A stretch of 64,000 bases of DNA, taken from contig CALVMV010000005.1 of assembly GCA_944349375.1 (NCBI GenBank), positions 48,987-112,986 on the forward strand, written 5' to 3'. Both the position numbers and the translations under genes were made by a program. This document shows, in pieces, positions 51,757 to 62,021 of this stretch; within the stretch, counting starts at the first letter, position 1; the number at the start of each line of letters is the position of its first letter. The notes beneath the pieces are model-generated. The model saw only the letters and a list, made by a program, of their open reading frames with translations. It was not told where the DNA came from and searched no databases. Source of the stretch: an uncultured Clostridia bacterium. Its GTDB lineage: Bacteria > Bacillota > Clostridia > Christensenellales > UBA1242.

Positions 51757-52952
51757 AAATAGCGATAATAGGCGCTGGACCAGCAGGAATGCTAGCTGGT
51801 GGTTTTTTGTCGTCTAATCACGAAGTGCATATTTTTGATAAAAATGAAAAATGTGGGAAAAAACTATACATAACAGGAAAGGGCAGATGTAATTTAACTA
51901 ATAACTGCAATAAAGATGAATTTTTTAATAATGTAGTAAATGGTAAAAAATTCATGTATTCAAGCATCAATCAATTTTCGCCAGAAGACATAATAAGTTT
52001 TTTTGAAAATATTGGATTAAAATTAAAAACAGAACGGGGTAATAGGGTTTTCCCAGAAAGCGATAAATCAAGCGATGTAATAAAAGCTTTAGAAAAATTT
52101 TCAAAAGATTGTAAAATTCATTTAAATGAAAAAGTCGAAAAGATTAGCAAAAAAAATGAAGAGTTTTTAATTAAAACTCATAAAAAAGAATATTTGTTTG
52201 ATAGAGTTATTATTTCTACTGGGGGTATTAGCTATCCTTTAACTGGTAGCACAGGAGATGGTTATAAGTTTGCTGAAGAATTTGGACATACCATAACTAA
52301 ACCAAAGCCAGCGCTTGTGGCTATAGAACTAAAAGATTGGTTTATAAAAGATTTGCAGGGGATATCTTTAAAAAATGTGAAAATAAAAGCAACTTCAGAC
52401 AACAAAAATTTCGAATATTTTGGAGAAATGCTTTTTACTGATAAGGGAATATCTGGACCTATTGTTTTGACTTTATCAAGCTTTATCAATAGAGCTAACG
52501 AAATTAAATTGTTTTTAGATTTTAAGCCTGCCCTTAGCGAAGATAAGCTATTATCTAGAATATTGAGAGATGTTGACCAATGCAAAAATAAAACAATGTC
52601 AAACTTTGTTTCTTTATACCTTCCGAAAACTTTGGCAAATATATTTTTAAAATTATTAAACATTGATAATCAACAAAAAGTAAACAGCTTTACAGTTAAA
52701 CAAAGAGAAGATTTTATAAAATTATTAAAAAACTTTCCGTTAACTTTTAAAAATTTGTATCCAATTGAATCTGCAATTATTACTTCTGGTGGTGTGGCAT
52801 TGAATGAAATAAACCCTAAAACAATGGAAAGTAAACTTGTAAAAGGATTATATTTTATTGGTGAAGTTTTAGATGTAGATTGCTTAACAGGGGGATTTAA
52901 TTTAACACAAGCTTTTTCAACTGCTTATGCTTGTTCGCATAATTTAACATAA
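51753..52952 (+). CDS. BaiN/HI0933-family flavoprotein
   Basis: 399 residues, FAD-binding (GAGPAGMLAGG; KCGKKLYITGKGRCNLTNNC; late GEVLDVDCLTGGFNLTQAFSTAYA). The HI0933/YtfP family includes BaiN, a bile-acid reductase, but most members are uncharacterised, so the substrate should not be inferred from the name. GTG start overlapping the rluB stop. In Clostridia this gene is usually followed directly by cmk; here plsC comes next. Confidence 0.85.
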   Translation: MKIAIIGAGPAGMLAGGFLSSNHEVHIFDKNEKCGKKLYITGKGRCNLTNNCNKDEFFNNVVNGKKFMYSSINQFSPEDIISFFENIGLKLKTERGNRVFPESDKSSDVIKALEKFSKDCKIHLNEKVEKISKKNEEFLIKTHKKEYLFDRVIISTGGISYPLTGSTGDGYKFAEEFGHTITKPKPALVAIELKDWFIKDLQGISLKNVKIKATSDNKNFEYFGEMLFTDKGISGPIVLTLSSFINRANEIKLFLDFKPALSEDKLLSRILRDVDQCKNKTMSNFVSLYLPKTLANIFLKLLNIDNQQKVNSFTVKQREDFIKLLKNFPLTFKNLYPIESAIITSGGVALNEINPKTMESKLVKGLYFIGEVLDVDCLTGGFNLTQAFSTAYACSHNLT

Positions 52953-52961
52953 GGAGGAAAT

Positions 52962-53570
52962 ATGTTTCATTTTATACAATGTTTGTTAGCATTACCTATA
53001 AGATTTTTTTATCCTACAAAGTTTATAGGCAAAAATAATATACCAAAAGGACCTTGTATCATAGCAAGCAATCACACTTCTAATCTAGATTCTGTAATTC
53101 TTGCTGTTCATACGTGGGAGAAAAAATATTATGTTGCAAAGAAAGAGTTGTTTAAAAATAAATTAGTGGGTTCATTTTTGAAAACTATGGGAGCAATTAA
53201 AATAGATAGGCAATCAACAGATGTGGCGGCTATAAAAAATTGCTTAAAAGTTTTAAAAAATGGCAAAAAACTTGTAATCTTTCCTGAAGGAACAAGACAC
53301 GATAATGCAAATATGGAAATGGGAGAAGTAAAGCATGGCGTTGCAATGTTTGCAATAAAAGCAAAAGCCCCAATAGTTCCAATGTTTATTGCTAAAAAGC
53401 CAAAATTTTGGAGAAAAAACAAGGTTGTTATAGGAGAACCATTTACTTTAGAAGAATTTTATGGCAACAAACTTGATAATGAAACTTTATCGCAAGCTAG
53501 CAACATTATTTCAAATAGATTGGATAGCTTAAGACAAATCGCATTTAATTCTTTGACAAAAACCAAATAA
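52962..53570 (+). CDS. plsC: 1-acyl-glycerol-3-phosphate acyltransferase PlsC
   Basis: Second acylation step of phospholipid synthesis. Motif I is NHTSNLDS (HxxxxD), motif III FPEGTRH, and motif II/IV regions KIDRQST and PIVPMFI. 202 residues. An AAGGAGG site precedes the ATG. It is tightly linked to the S1 gene downstream (28 nt). Confidence 0.93.
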   Translation: MFHFIQCLLALPIRFFYPTKFIGKNNIPKGPCIIASNHTSNLDSVILAVHTWEKKYYVAKKELFKNKLVGSFLKTMGAIKIDRQSTDVAAIKNCLKVLKNGKKLVIFPEGTRHDNANMEMGEVKHGVAMFAIKAKAPIVPMFIAKKPKFWRKNKVVIGEPFTLEEFYGNKLDNETLSQASNIISNRLDSLRQIAFNSLTKTK

Positions 53571-53598
53571 TTTGTTAAAATTTTATCAAAGGATAGTT

Positions 53599-54630
53599 AT
53601 GAAAGACAATAAATTTAGTTTAGATGAAGTGGAAAAAACATTTGCATTTTACAAAAAAGGTCAAATGTTTGATGGTGTTGTGGTAATAAAAAGGCCCGAA
53701 GGTGCGATTTTTAATATTGGTGGTAAAAATGATGCGTTTTTACCAGCAGAAGAAGCGAGTAATTACAAAGATTTGTTAATAGGTGATAGGTTTAAAGTTG
53801 TTATAACAAAATTGAAAAATGATGATGGTCTAATTGAAGTGTCAAAAGATTTGGCTGATGAAACCATCCTGCAAACACAAAATGCTAATAAGTTAAAATT
53901 GGGTAGTAAATTTTCTTTCGTTCCTTCTTCAGCTAATAACGATGGGCTTATTTCAAAAATGGGTGATTATGATATTTTTGTCCCAAATGAAGAATCTTCT
54001 ATAAAATTTTATGATAAAAGAAAATGTGTTGGCAAACAATTTGAAGCTATAGTAACTGATATTAATAAAGACAATAAAAAAATTATAGCAAGTATAAAAT
54101 TGTTGGAAGAGCAAATCAAAAAAACTAATGAAGAATTGTTTTGGAATTCAATTTTTATAAATAAAATTGTTAAAGGGACAATAAAGAAAATACTGCCTTA
54201 TGGTGCATTTGTTGATGTTGGAGGAGTTGATTGCTTTTTGCATATTTCTAACATTTCTTATAAACATATTTCATCGCCTGAAGAAATTATTAAAACAGGG
54301 GAAAGTTACAACTTTAAAGTGATTGAAGTAGATAGAGAAAACAAAAAGGTTGCTTTGAGTTTAAAAGCTTTGCAGGAAAGCCCAAAACTTACAGCCATCA
54401 AGCAATTAAAGATAGGTAATGTTTATGAAGGTGTGGTTGTAAAAATATTAAAGTTTGGAGCTATTATAAAATTGGAAAATGGCGCATCTGGGCTTTTACA
54501 CATTAAAAATGCTACAGAGCAAAATAATAAACAAATTTATGAAATTGTTAAATTAGACCAACAAGTAAAAGTTGAAGTGATGGAAAAAGATGAAGAGAAC
54601 GAAAAAGTGTCTTTTAAATTAATTAACTAA
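53599..54630 (+). CDS. S1-domain RNA-binding protein (RpsA-like)
   Basis: 343 residues with four S1 domains: about 20-90 (GVVVIKRPEGAIFNIGGKNDAFLP), a degenerate one at 105-165, 195-265 (GTIKKILPYGAFVDVGGVDCFLHISNIS), and 275-343 (GVVVKILKFGAIIKLENGASGLLHI). It resembles the Gram-positive S1/YpfD group, which aids translation of some mRNAs. I use the ATG at 53599 with AAAGGA upstream; the frame extends further to 53572. Confidence 0.88.
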   Translation: MKDNKFSLDEVEKTFAFYKKGQMFDGVVVIKRPEGAIFNIGGKNDAFLPAEEASNYKDLLIGDRFKVVITKLKNDDGLIEVSKDLADETILQTQNANKLKLGSKFSFVPSSANNDGLISKMGDYDIFVPNEESSIKFYDKRKCVGKQFEAIVTDINKDNKKIIASIKLLEEQIKKTNEELFWNSIFINKIVKGTIKKILPYGAFVDVGGVDCFLHISNISYKHISSPEEIIKTGESYNFKVIEVDRENKKVALSLKALQESPKLTAIKQLKIGNVYEGVVVKILKFGAIIKLENGASGLLHIKNATEQNNKQIYEIVKLDQQVKVEVMEKDEENEKVSFKLIN

Positions 54631-54648
54631 ATAATAGGATTTTATGTG

Positions 54649-54690
54649 TTGCATAATACTATATGTTGTAGTATTATGCAAATTTTCTTC
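54649..54690. terminator. Long perfect hairpin after the S1 gene
   Basis: 13-bp stem TTGCATAATACTA / TAGTATTATGCAA with loop TATGTTG, then ATTTTCTT. The T-run is weak, so this may be a terminator or a processing element. Confidence 0.6.
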
Positions 54691-54794
54691 CTATATAACT
54701 TGAGAAATCAAAAAGTATAACACTATAAATTTTGCTTAATGTAATAAATGTTAAATGAATTATTGTAAGATAAAATATAAAAATTCAAGTATTT

Positions 54795-54870
54795 GCTGAT
54801 GTGGCTCAGTCGGTAGAGCAACTGATTCGTAATCGGTAGGTCGCGGGTTCGATTCCCGCCATCAGCTCCA
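54795..54870 (+). tRNA. tRNA-Thr (anticodon CGT), CCA encoded
   Basis: Acceptor stem GCTGATG / CATCAGC, D arm GCTC-AGTCGGTAGA-GAGC, anticodon arm ACTGA-TTCGTAA-TCGGT with anticodon CGT reading ACG, T arm GCGGG-TTCGATT-CCCGC, discriminator T, and CCA. Fully canonical cloverleaf. No strong promoter is obvious just upstream. Confidence 0.95.
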
Positions 54871-54992
54871 AAAAAGATTTATTAAAATAAATATTGACAA
54901 AATTAAAAATTTCAAAAAAATATTTCGAAAAGATAATATTTTTTTACAAATTATTAGTTATAAAATTTCTAATTCAATATATCAAATATGTT

Positions 54993-55020
54993 TTGAAGAA
55001 GACAAAAAGAATGTTATAAT
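54993..55020 (+). promoter_or_regulatory. Promoter of the giant surface protein
   Basis: TTGAAG, 16 bp, TATAAT with TG at the extended position (TGT-TATAAT). The leader is about 60 nt with AAAGGAG before the ATG. The 120 nt between the tRNA and this promoter are AT-rich and I see nothing else in them. Confidence 0.7.
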
Positions 55021-55087
55021 TTGTCTATAAATTAAGTTTACAATTTTTACGATTATACATACTAAAATAAGATAGAAAGGAGTTGCT

Positions 55088-58000
55088 ATGAAAATAAAAA
55101 CAAAAAAATCTATGATTTTTATAGTTTTTTCTATGCTTGTTGCGTTGATAGGTGCAACACTGTTGTTTTCATTGCCAAAAGTTATAGATAATTCAGAACA
55201 AGCAAATGCGGCAGATCCTACAGAAGAACCTGTTTATTGGACTGATATCTATGGAGACTTTGATACATATGTTTTATCTGGTGCAGGAACTGAAGCCTTT
55301 CCATACCTTATCCAATCAGAGAAAGATTTGGTTTTTTTGTCTTGGACAATCTATAATAATCAAGCTTATAATGCAAATGTAGCAACAAATGGTTCGGTAA
55401 AGTATTTTTATGATGGAATATATTTTAAACAGACAAAAGACTTGAATTTGGCTGGATATTATTGGCAACCTATTGGAATTTCTTATGATCGTAATGGAAA
55501 TACAAATCAAAGTTATTTTTCTGGTTCATATAATGGTAATGGCTTTAACATATCGGGAATAACCACTCCTGAAGGTAGCACAAATGCTTATTCATATCAA
55601 GGACTGTTTGGTGCTATATATGTGAAATCAATAGTTAAAATTGAAAACATCACATTAGATAATGTTAATATAAAAGGGTACTCTTATGTTGCAGGAATTG
55701 TTGGTTATGTTTCTGTTGCTAGTGACGATATAAACTTGACTAAATGCTCTGTTTATGGAAATGTTGATGGAAATTCTTATGTGGGTGGTTTAGTTGGCTC
55801 GTGTATATCTGCCTATCCTCGATCTGATGATTATAATTTTCACATTTCAGATTGCGAAAATCATGCCCAAATAACAGGGACTAATTATGTAGGAGGAATT
55901 ATTTCTAACCCTTCAAGTTATGATTATCTTACTTACACAATAGATTCTTGTATTAATTATGCCAACTTAATTGGAGAAAGTTATATAGGTGGGATTTCTG
56001 CTTATGTTTCTTCTGACTGTCAATATACTAACTGTAGTAATCGAGGTAGATTAACTTCAAATTCGTCCAATTCTTCTTATATTGGGGGAATAATAGGTTA
56101 TATAACTTCTTCATCAAAAAATGGCATTATTAAAAATTGTAACAATATTGGAGAAATTGTCGGGCTTGATTATGTAGGTGGAATTTCTGGATTTGCAAGT
56201 TGGAATTATAGTATAGAAAAATGCTATAACGAAGGAATTATAAGTGGTAGGAAATATGTAGGTGGGATTTCTGGAGATGGCGGAAGTTCTGGGAAAATTG
56301 TGTCTAGTTATAATGCAGGACAAATTCATGCTGAAGAATTAGGTGGGGGTATTGTTGGAAAAATTGAGAGTAATAACATGTCACTATGTTACAATATTGG
56401 AGATTTAATTACAACATCTGGAACAATTGGTGGCATTATTGGGAAAGTTGATAATTATTACAATTCAGTTGTTTGTTCTTTAGTAAACATATATAATTCA
56501 GGGACTTTACAAAGTGGAAGTCTAAGTATAGTTGGAGGAATTGTTGGCCTAATTGAATCTAACCAAAATTATGAAGAATATATTATCATAAAGAATGTTT
56601 ATAATAAAGGACTTTTTGATATAGAAGAGGAAATTTTAAATGCAGGAGGAATATTTGGAAAAATTAACATCGGCTTGAATTTGATTTTAGATGTTGCTAA
56701 TACTTTTAATATCAAAAGTTCTTCTGTTTCCAATTTCGGAGCATATATTGGAGGAATTGATTATACGAGTACGACTGGAACAGGGCAAATTAACTATACT
56801 TTTAATTGTAATTATTTTGGAGGAGATGGTTTTGCCTCGGATAGTAAAATAGTTGGAGATGAAAGCTTAACAATCACAACTGGGATTTCATATCTAAAAG
56901 ATATTGAAATAATGGCTAAAACTGAAAATTGGTTTACTAATGAAAATTTATGGCAAAAAAACTTTATTTGGGATTTTGATCTTATTTGGGGATTTAATCC
57001 AGCAGAAAATGATGGCTATCCAATTTTTGGAGCAGGAAGTTCTGGTGGAGAAAAAGCATCTTATTGGATTGATTTATACAATGATTTTGATACATACGAT
57101 TTAGAAGGAGAAGGGACAAAATTAAACCCATATTTAATTCAATCTGAAAAAGATTTAACTTATTTATCTTATGTTGTAAAACAAGGCAAAAATGGTGTCG
57201 TAATAGATGATTATACTGTTGTTTTTAAAGATTGTTATTTCTTGCAAACAAAAGATTTAAATTTAGGAGGATACTTTTGGTTTCCAATTGGATATTCAGC
57301 CTCTATGTCTTTTAATAACATTTCCATCTTTGGTGGCAATTATGATGGTGATGGATATTCAATTTCTGGACTTCAAAGTTCAGGAGATGAAGCAATTTTC
57401 GGTTTGTTTGGTGTGGTTTGGGGAGATAATACTCGTTTTCAAAACATAACAATTAACGATTCAAAAATCATAAATTATCAATTAAATTCTTATGTTTCAA
57501 CCATTGTAGGGTTTTATTTAGGAGAATCTATAACATTTTTTAATTGTGTAAATTATGGATCTGTTACTAATCTTGGATCCGCAAGTGGAATTGCCTGTTT
57601 TACTAACTCTACACAGGCAAGATTTATAAGTTGTATAAATTATGGTTCTATTTATGGAAATATGATAGGAAGTGGAATCAGTTGTGTTGGCTTTGATTAT
57701 TTTGAATGTGTGAATTATGGAGATGTAGAAGGGTATCAAATAGCATCAGGTATTTCGTATTATTCTCTTGGAAATATAAAATATAGCGAAAATCATGGTA
57801 ATGTTTCTGGAATGATGTCGGCAGGTATCGTTGGAATGGCAACTGGTATTATAGAAAATTGTCAGAATTACGGAAAAGTAAAAGGAAGATCTGCTAATGG
57901 AATTTGTTATATGGCTCAGGGAGGTATATCATATTGCAGTAATTTTGCTGAAATAAATGGTAGCAGTGATTTTGTTGCTGGTATTGTTGGAAATGTTAGT

Positions 58001-61000
58001 GCTAGGAGTAAAATTAATATCAATAGATGTGTTAACAAAGGCAAAATTGTTGCTTCAAACAGTAATGCTGTTTCATCTAATGTGACTTATGTTGCTGGCA
58101 TAGTAGGAGCAGGGAGTAATTTCGTTTGCTTAGATTGTTACAATTATGGAGAAATAATTTCTAATTTAAGCAATTCTTATTGTGCGGGATTAGTGGGACA
58201 GTTGACTAATGCTGATATAGTTTTTTCTTATAATAAAGGATCTGTTACATCTTCTTCAAACATAGGAGGAATTGCTGGTTCAGTTGGCTCAGGGTGTAAA
58301 ATTTTAAATACATTTAATGTTGGGGCAATAAATTCTGATACTTCTGATGAGAGTAAAAACATAGGGGCAATTGTTTCTTATAATAATGGCGGAACTATAG
58401 ATTATTCTTATTTTGGAGGTGGTTGCACTCAAGACTTAAAAGCTATTGGTAATCAAGATAGCACTAGCTTAAATTTAACATATATAGATAATCTTGAAAG
58501 CTTGGTTACACAAAATTCTGATTGGCTTACTTCTCATTCAAATTGGTGTGAATATGTTACAGAGATGGAAGAAATAAAAAACAACTTTGATTTAAACACA
58601 ATTTGGAAAATGGACACCGATTTTGAAAATGATGGATATCCTGTTTTAATAAATTATGATGAAAAAAATTTAATGCTTGCTGATAATAGAGCAAATTCAT
58701 TCTCTGGCGGTGATGGTACAAAAGGAAATCCATATTTGATTTCTACTATACAAGAATACGGTTATTTTGTTTACTTAATTGAAAGCGGAGCAGCGGAAAG
58801 CGTAATAGTTGGTGATTCTAATTTTTCTGTAGTTTCATATTTACCTAACCAATATTTTAAGCAAACCGGAAATTTAGATTTTGCAGGTTATTATATTAAA
58901 AGTATTGGATATTATCCTACTAATATTTATGGATTTGGTGGCAATTATGATGGAGGAGGATTTTATTTAGATAATTTAACTATTTTGTCCGCAGAATCAT
59001 GGAATTATTTTAGTGGTGTATTCGGAGTTTTAGCTGCTCCAAAAGGGATATCGGTTTCTATAAAAAATTTAACCATTGAAAATATCAATTTCTTAGAAAC
59101 TCCTTTTTATCCATCAGTATTTGTTGGAATCGCTTTTTGTGAAGAAGAGTTGAAGATTGAAAATTGTGTTAACAATGCCGATTTATTAAATGAAAATTCT
59201 AATTCTCAAGTTTCATCTTTTTTAGGAATGGATGGTGGTTATTCAACATCGAAAATTATAAGTTGTGTAAACAATGGAAATATGACCGGCAATAGTGCTT
59301 CTGGAATAGGTTCTGCTTCAGAAATTCATGATTGCATTAATAATGGAACAATTACTGCCTTAAATATCGGTAGTGATAACTCTAATTGCAAAGCTTTTGG
59401 AATAGGTTATGCAAATAATATAAGTAATTGCACTAATAATGGTAATATAATTAGTGGATATTCTTCAAGTGGAATTGGTGAAGCCGAAACAATAGAAAAA
59501 TGCGTAAATAATGGCTTTATAACAGCTGAAGTTGATGCTTCAGGTATAAGTAATTATTATAATAGTTATGGAAGTGAAAATTACAAAATTCTTAATTGTT
59601 ACAATACGGGAAATATAGCTAGCACACAAAACGCTGGAGGTTTGGTTGGAACATCTAATTCTTCTTCTTTAGCTATATATTCCTCATACAATAGAGGGAG
59701 AATAGAAGGTAATAATTATGCTGGAGGTTTGGTTGGATATTTAAACGGAACATTAAATATAACAAATAATTTCAATATTGGAGAGGTTGTTTCTAATAGC
59801 TTGGCAGGAGGCATAATAGGGGGAATTTCCACAAGTGCGAATTTAACATATCAATACAATTATTATGGTGGTGATTGTTCTTCGTCCTTGTATAGTATTG
59901 GTGGAGATAATAGCAAACAAAATTATCTTTCAGAAATTGGTCAACTTGCCAAAACCGAGGACTGGTTTGTAAATGTTAGTGATGGTTCGAATGTCATTTG
60001 GGGAATTGGTCAATACATTTGGGATTTCGCAGGTGTTTGGGGATTTAAAAATGGTGAAAATGATGGATATCCAGTTTTTGCTGATGTTTCTTTGTGGACT
60101 GATACTGGGAACAGAAGCAGTTATTTAGTGGGATCAGGAACGCAAAGCGACCCATATTTGATTTCTTCAGCACAAGATTTAGCATATCTTTCTTACATGG
60201 TTAATTCTAAACAAGCCCCTAAAATAGAATCTTCATTAAAAGGATTATATGGTTATTATGCAAATTATTACTTTAAACAAACTTGTGACATTGATTTGAC
60301 AGAGCATTATTGGAAGTCTATAGGGAATTTAATGTATAATGAAAATGGGGAATTAGATGGAGCTTTTTTTGCTGGAAATTATGATGGAGCTGGATATTTA
60401 ATATCTGGTTTAAATACATTGAATGGAACTAATATTAATTATTACACAACAGGACTTTTTGGCTCAGTTATAACAGCTAATAATGATGTTGTTATAAAAA
60501 ATATAAACATAGTGAACTCGAATATTAAAGGCAGTGCAATTTTAGGCGGAATAATAGGAGGAACCTTATCCTATAATTATGATATTTTAGTAGAAAATTG
60601 TAAAAATAGTGCGAATATAGAGTCGAACAATTCTATGGAATATTCTATAATCGGTGGTATTGTCGGCAATGGTAACGCAAAAATCTCTAATTGTTCAAAT
60701 TATGGGAACTTGCGTAATAATTCAAATTCTGCTGATTCTTGTACTGGTGGAATAGTTGGCTTTAATACAGGGTTGATAACCGATTGTTATAATTATGGGA
60801 ATATAACTGGTTATAATTGTTCAGGAGGTATTGCAGGCCGTTTATCAGTGTCTGAAAATACATTACTTAATAATTGCTACTCTTCTGGTGAAATTAGTGC
60901 TTTAGCAACAAATGCTGGTGGACTTATTGGTAAAGTAGAAGTAAACGAAAATTATACTTTAGATATAAATTATTGTTTATCTGAATCTATATTTAATACT

Positions 61001-61360
61001 GAAAATAATGTAGGTGCTTTGATTGGAGAAACAGTAGGTGCAGGAGCTGTTAATATCTCATATTGTTATTCAATTTCAAAAAATCAAAGTGCTATTAATA
61101 CTATAGGAAATCAGGGGATAAGTAATTTTTCTATAGATAAAACAGTTTATTTGATTATGCTCAATGATGGTAGTATATTGAAAAGATATATTGGTAATGA
61201 TTTTACAGATTTTTCATGGATTAATTATTCTTTAACACCTATGCCTAAAAAAATGGCGTGGGTTGGGGAAATACAAACTACTCCTGCTGAATATAATGGA
61301 GTTGACGATTGGGTTCTTCAAAAGATGATTGATGAAGGTTGGACTTTGGCCGCGAACTAA
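55088..61360 (+). CDS. 2090-residue GLUG-repeat surface protein
   Basis: Signal peptide (KIKTKKS, hydrophobic helix, cleavage near ANAAD). Four tandem modules begin near residues 49, 658, 1199 and 1669, each with the line 'W-x-D-x-x-x-x-x-x-Y-x-L-x-G-x-G-T-x-x-x-P-Y-L-I'. The first three end with ENDGYP. Inside each are many GLUG-type beta-helix turns (YVGGLVG, YIGGISA, NAGGLIG), each followed by a Cys-Tyr/Val-Asn-x-Gly strand. The result is probably a very long right-handed beta-helix rod. No LPxTG, transmembrane or S-layer domain is seen at the C-terminus, so anchoring is unclear. Likely adhesin or glycan-binding; inference only. Confidence 0.8.
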   Translation: MKIKTKKSMIFIVFSMLVALIGATLLFSLPKVIDNSEQANAADPTEEPVYWTDIYGDFDTYVLSGAGTEAFPYLIQSEKDLVFLSWTIYNNQAYNANVATNGSVKYFYDGIYFKQTKDLNLAGYYWQPIGISYDRNGNTNQSYFSGSYNGNGFNISGITTPEGSTNAYSYQGLFGAIYVKSIVKIENITLDNVNIKGYSYVAGIVGYVSVASDDINLTKCSVYGNVDGNSYVGGLVGSCISAYPRSDDYNFHISDCENHAQITGTNYVGGIISNPSSYDYLTYTIDSCINYANLIGESYIGGISAYVSSDCQYTNCSNRGRLTSNSSNSSYIGGIIGYITSSSKNGIIKNCNNIGEIVGLDYVGGISGFASWNYSIEKCYNEGIISGRKYVGGISGDGGSSGKIVSSYNAGQIHAEELGGGIVGKIESNNMSLCYNIGDLITTSGTIGGIIGKVDNYYNSVVCSLVNIYNSGTLQSGSLSIVGGIVGLIESNQNYEEYIIIKNVYNKGLFDIEEEILNAGGIFGKINIGLNLILDVANTFNIKSSSVSNFGAYIGGIDYTSTTGTGQINYTFNCNYFGGDGFASDSKIVGDESLTITTGISYLKDIEIMAKTENWFTNENLWQKNFIWDFDLIWGFNPAENDGYPIFGAGSSGGEKASYWIDLYNDFDTYDLEGEGTKLNPYLIQSEKDLTYLSYVVKQGKNGVVIDDYTVVFKDCYFLQTKDLNLGGYFWFPIGYSASMSFNNISIFGGNYDGDGYSISGLQSSGDEAIFGLFGVVWGDNTRFQNITINDSKIINYQLNSYVSTIVGFYLGESITFFNCVNYGSVTNLGSASGIACFTNSTQARFISCINYGSIYGNMIGSGISCVGFDYFECVNYGDVEGYQIASGISYYSLGNIKYSENHGNVSGMMSAGIVGMATGIIENCQNYGKVKGRSANGICYMAQGGISYCSNFAEINGSSDFVAGIVGNVSARSKININRCVNKGKIVASNSNAVSSNVTYVAGIVGAGSNFVCLDCYNYGEIISNLSNSYCAGLVGQLTNADIVFSYNKGSVTSSSNIGGIAGSVGSGCKILNTFNVGAINSDTSDESKNIGAIVSYNNGGTIDYSYFGGGCTQDLKAIGNQDSTSLNLTYIDNLESLVTQNSDWLTSHSNWCEYVTEMEEIKNNFDLNTIWKMDTDFENDGYPVLINYDEKNLMLADNRANSFSGGDGTKGNPYLISTIQEYGYFVYLIESGAAESVIVGDSNFSVVSYLPNQYFKQTGNLDFAGYYIKSIGYYPTNIYGFGGNYDGGGFYLDNLTILSAESWNYFSGVFGVLAAPKGISVSIKNLTIENINFLETPFYPSVFVGIAFCEEELKIENCVNNADLLNENSNSQVSSFLGMDGGYSTSKIISCVNNGNMTGNSASGIGSASEIHDCINNGTITALNIGSDNSNCKAFGIGYANNISNCTNNGNIISGYSSSGIGEAETIEKCVNNGFITAEVDASGISNYYNSYGSENYKILNCYNTGNIASTQNAGGLVGTSNSSSLAIYSSYNRGRIEGNNYAGGLVGYLNGTLNITNNFNIGEVVSNSLAGGIIGGISTSANLTYQYNYYGGDCSSSLYSIGGDNSKQNYLSEIGQLAKTEDWFVNVSDGSNVIWGIGQYIWDFAGVWGFKNGENDGYPVFADVSLWTDTGNRSSYLVGSGTQSDPYLISSAQDLAYLSYMVNSKQAPKIESSLKGLYGYYANYYFKQTCDIDLTEHYWKSIGNLMYNENGELDGAFFAGNYDGAGYLISGLNTLNGTNINYYTTGLFGSVITANNDVVIKNINIVNSNIKGSAILGGIIGGTLSYNYDILVENCKNSANIESNNSMEYSIIGGIVGNGNAKISNCSNYGNLRNNSNSADSCTGGIVGFNTGLITDCYNYGNITGYNCSGGIAGRLSVSENTLLNNCYSSGEISALATNAGGLIGKVEVNENYTLDINYCLSESIFNTENNVGALIGETVGAGAVNISYCYSISKNQSAINTIGNQGISNFSIDKTVYLIMLNDGSILKRYIGNDFTDFSWINYSLTPMPKKMAWVGEIQTTPAEYNGVDDWVLQKMIDEGWTLAAN

Positions 61361-61363
61361 TGT

Positions 61364-61399
61364 AAATAAGAGAGTTTTGTATGCTCTCTTATTTTTTTT
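61364..61399 (+). terminator. Terminator after the GLUG protein
   Basis: Stem AAATAAGAGAG / CTCTCTTATTT with loop TTTTGTATG and a long T tail. Confidence 0.85.
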
Positions 61400-61437
61400 A
61401 ATTTTAATTTTTTTGCAAATAAAAATTAAACAATAAG

Positions 61438-61466
61438 TTGACTTTAGTTTTAATATTTTGTATCAT
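61438..61466 (+). promoter_or_regulatory. Promoter of the 174-residue membrane protein
   Basis: TTGACT, 17 bp, TATCAT. The TTG of the -35 box is in frame with the gene and can be mistaken for its start. Confidence 0.78.
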
Positions 61467-61485
61467 GGAATGGAGAGGAAAATTT

Positions 61486-62010
61486 ATGTTTGGTGGAATT
61501 ATTGTTGTTTTGTTGGGTATATGCTCTTTTGTAATGTTAACACAGCCTGCCCTTGCCTTTTATGGGGGGAATGGAAATGAGCTGGCTGAAACGATAAAAG
61601 ATTTTTTAAATAAAAATTTCACTGGATCTACAAATTGTTATGATATGATCGTTTTCGAAGAAAGCCAAAATACTTATTGGCTTATTGGAAACATCTTTTT
61701 AATTATTGCGATGGTATTTTGTGGCTTATTATTGCTTTTTACAATTGTTAATCTTGTTTTGCAATCTGCTGGTAAAAACAAAATTTTAGGAACTAGAATT
61801 TTTGCTATTTTCTTTTTCCTATTTGCTGTTTTAAGTTTAGTTATGTATGTTTTATTTTCTAATGAATTGATGAACACGAACTTAGAAGATTTTGTTCAAA
61901 CAATAAAAGAAGGTGGCATGATTTTTACTGTAGGATATGGTTTAATTTGTTTTGTTATATCTTCATTGTTAACAATTTTCTTTGCCAGTGGAAAAAAGAA
62001 ATCAAGATAA
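61486..62010 (+). CDS. Small membrane protein, three to four helices
   Basis: 174 residues. N-terminal signal-like helix with ALAFYGG, a short outside loop with one Cys (TGSTNCYDM), then three transmembrane helices (WLIGNIFLIIAMVFCGLLLLF; FAIFFFLFAVLSLVMYVLF; GYGLICFVISSLLTIFF) and a KKKSR end. No family recognised. It follows the giant surface protein but has its own promoter. GGAGAGGA precedes the ATG. Confidence 0.62.
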   Translation: MFGGIIVVLLGICSFVMLTQPALAFYGGNGNELAETIKDFLNKNFTGSTNCYDMIVFEESQNTYWLIGNIFLIIAMVFCGLLLLFTIVNLVLQSAGKNKILGTRIFAIFFFLFAVLSLVMYVLFSNELMNTNLEDFVQTIKEGGMIFTVGYGLICFVISSLLTIFFASGKKKSR

Positions 62011-62021
62011 TTGGGGGAGTT

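Noticed and set aside
54871-54992. TTGACA at 54894 as a promoter after the tRNA
   Set aside because: No acceptable -10 at 15-19 bp; a better promoter lies at 54993-55020.
55700-61100. Repeated GGI/LVG DNA segments as a recombination array or CRISPR
   Set aside because: Repeats are protein-level GLUG turns in one uninterrupted frame, with diverged DNA.
61438-61485. Longer start (TTG) for the 174-residue membrane protein
   Set aside because: The TTG is the -35 box of a TTGACT-17-TATCAT promoter; the ATG at 61486 has a good ribosome site.
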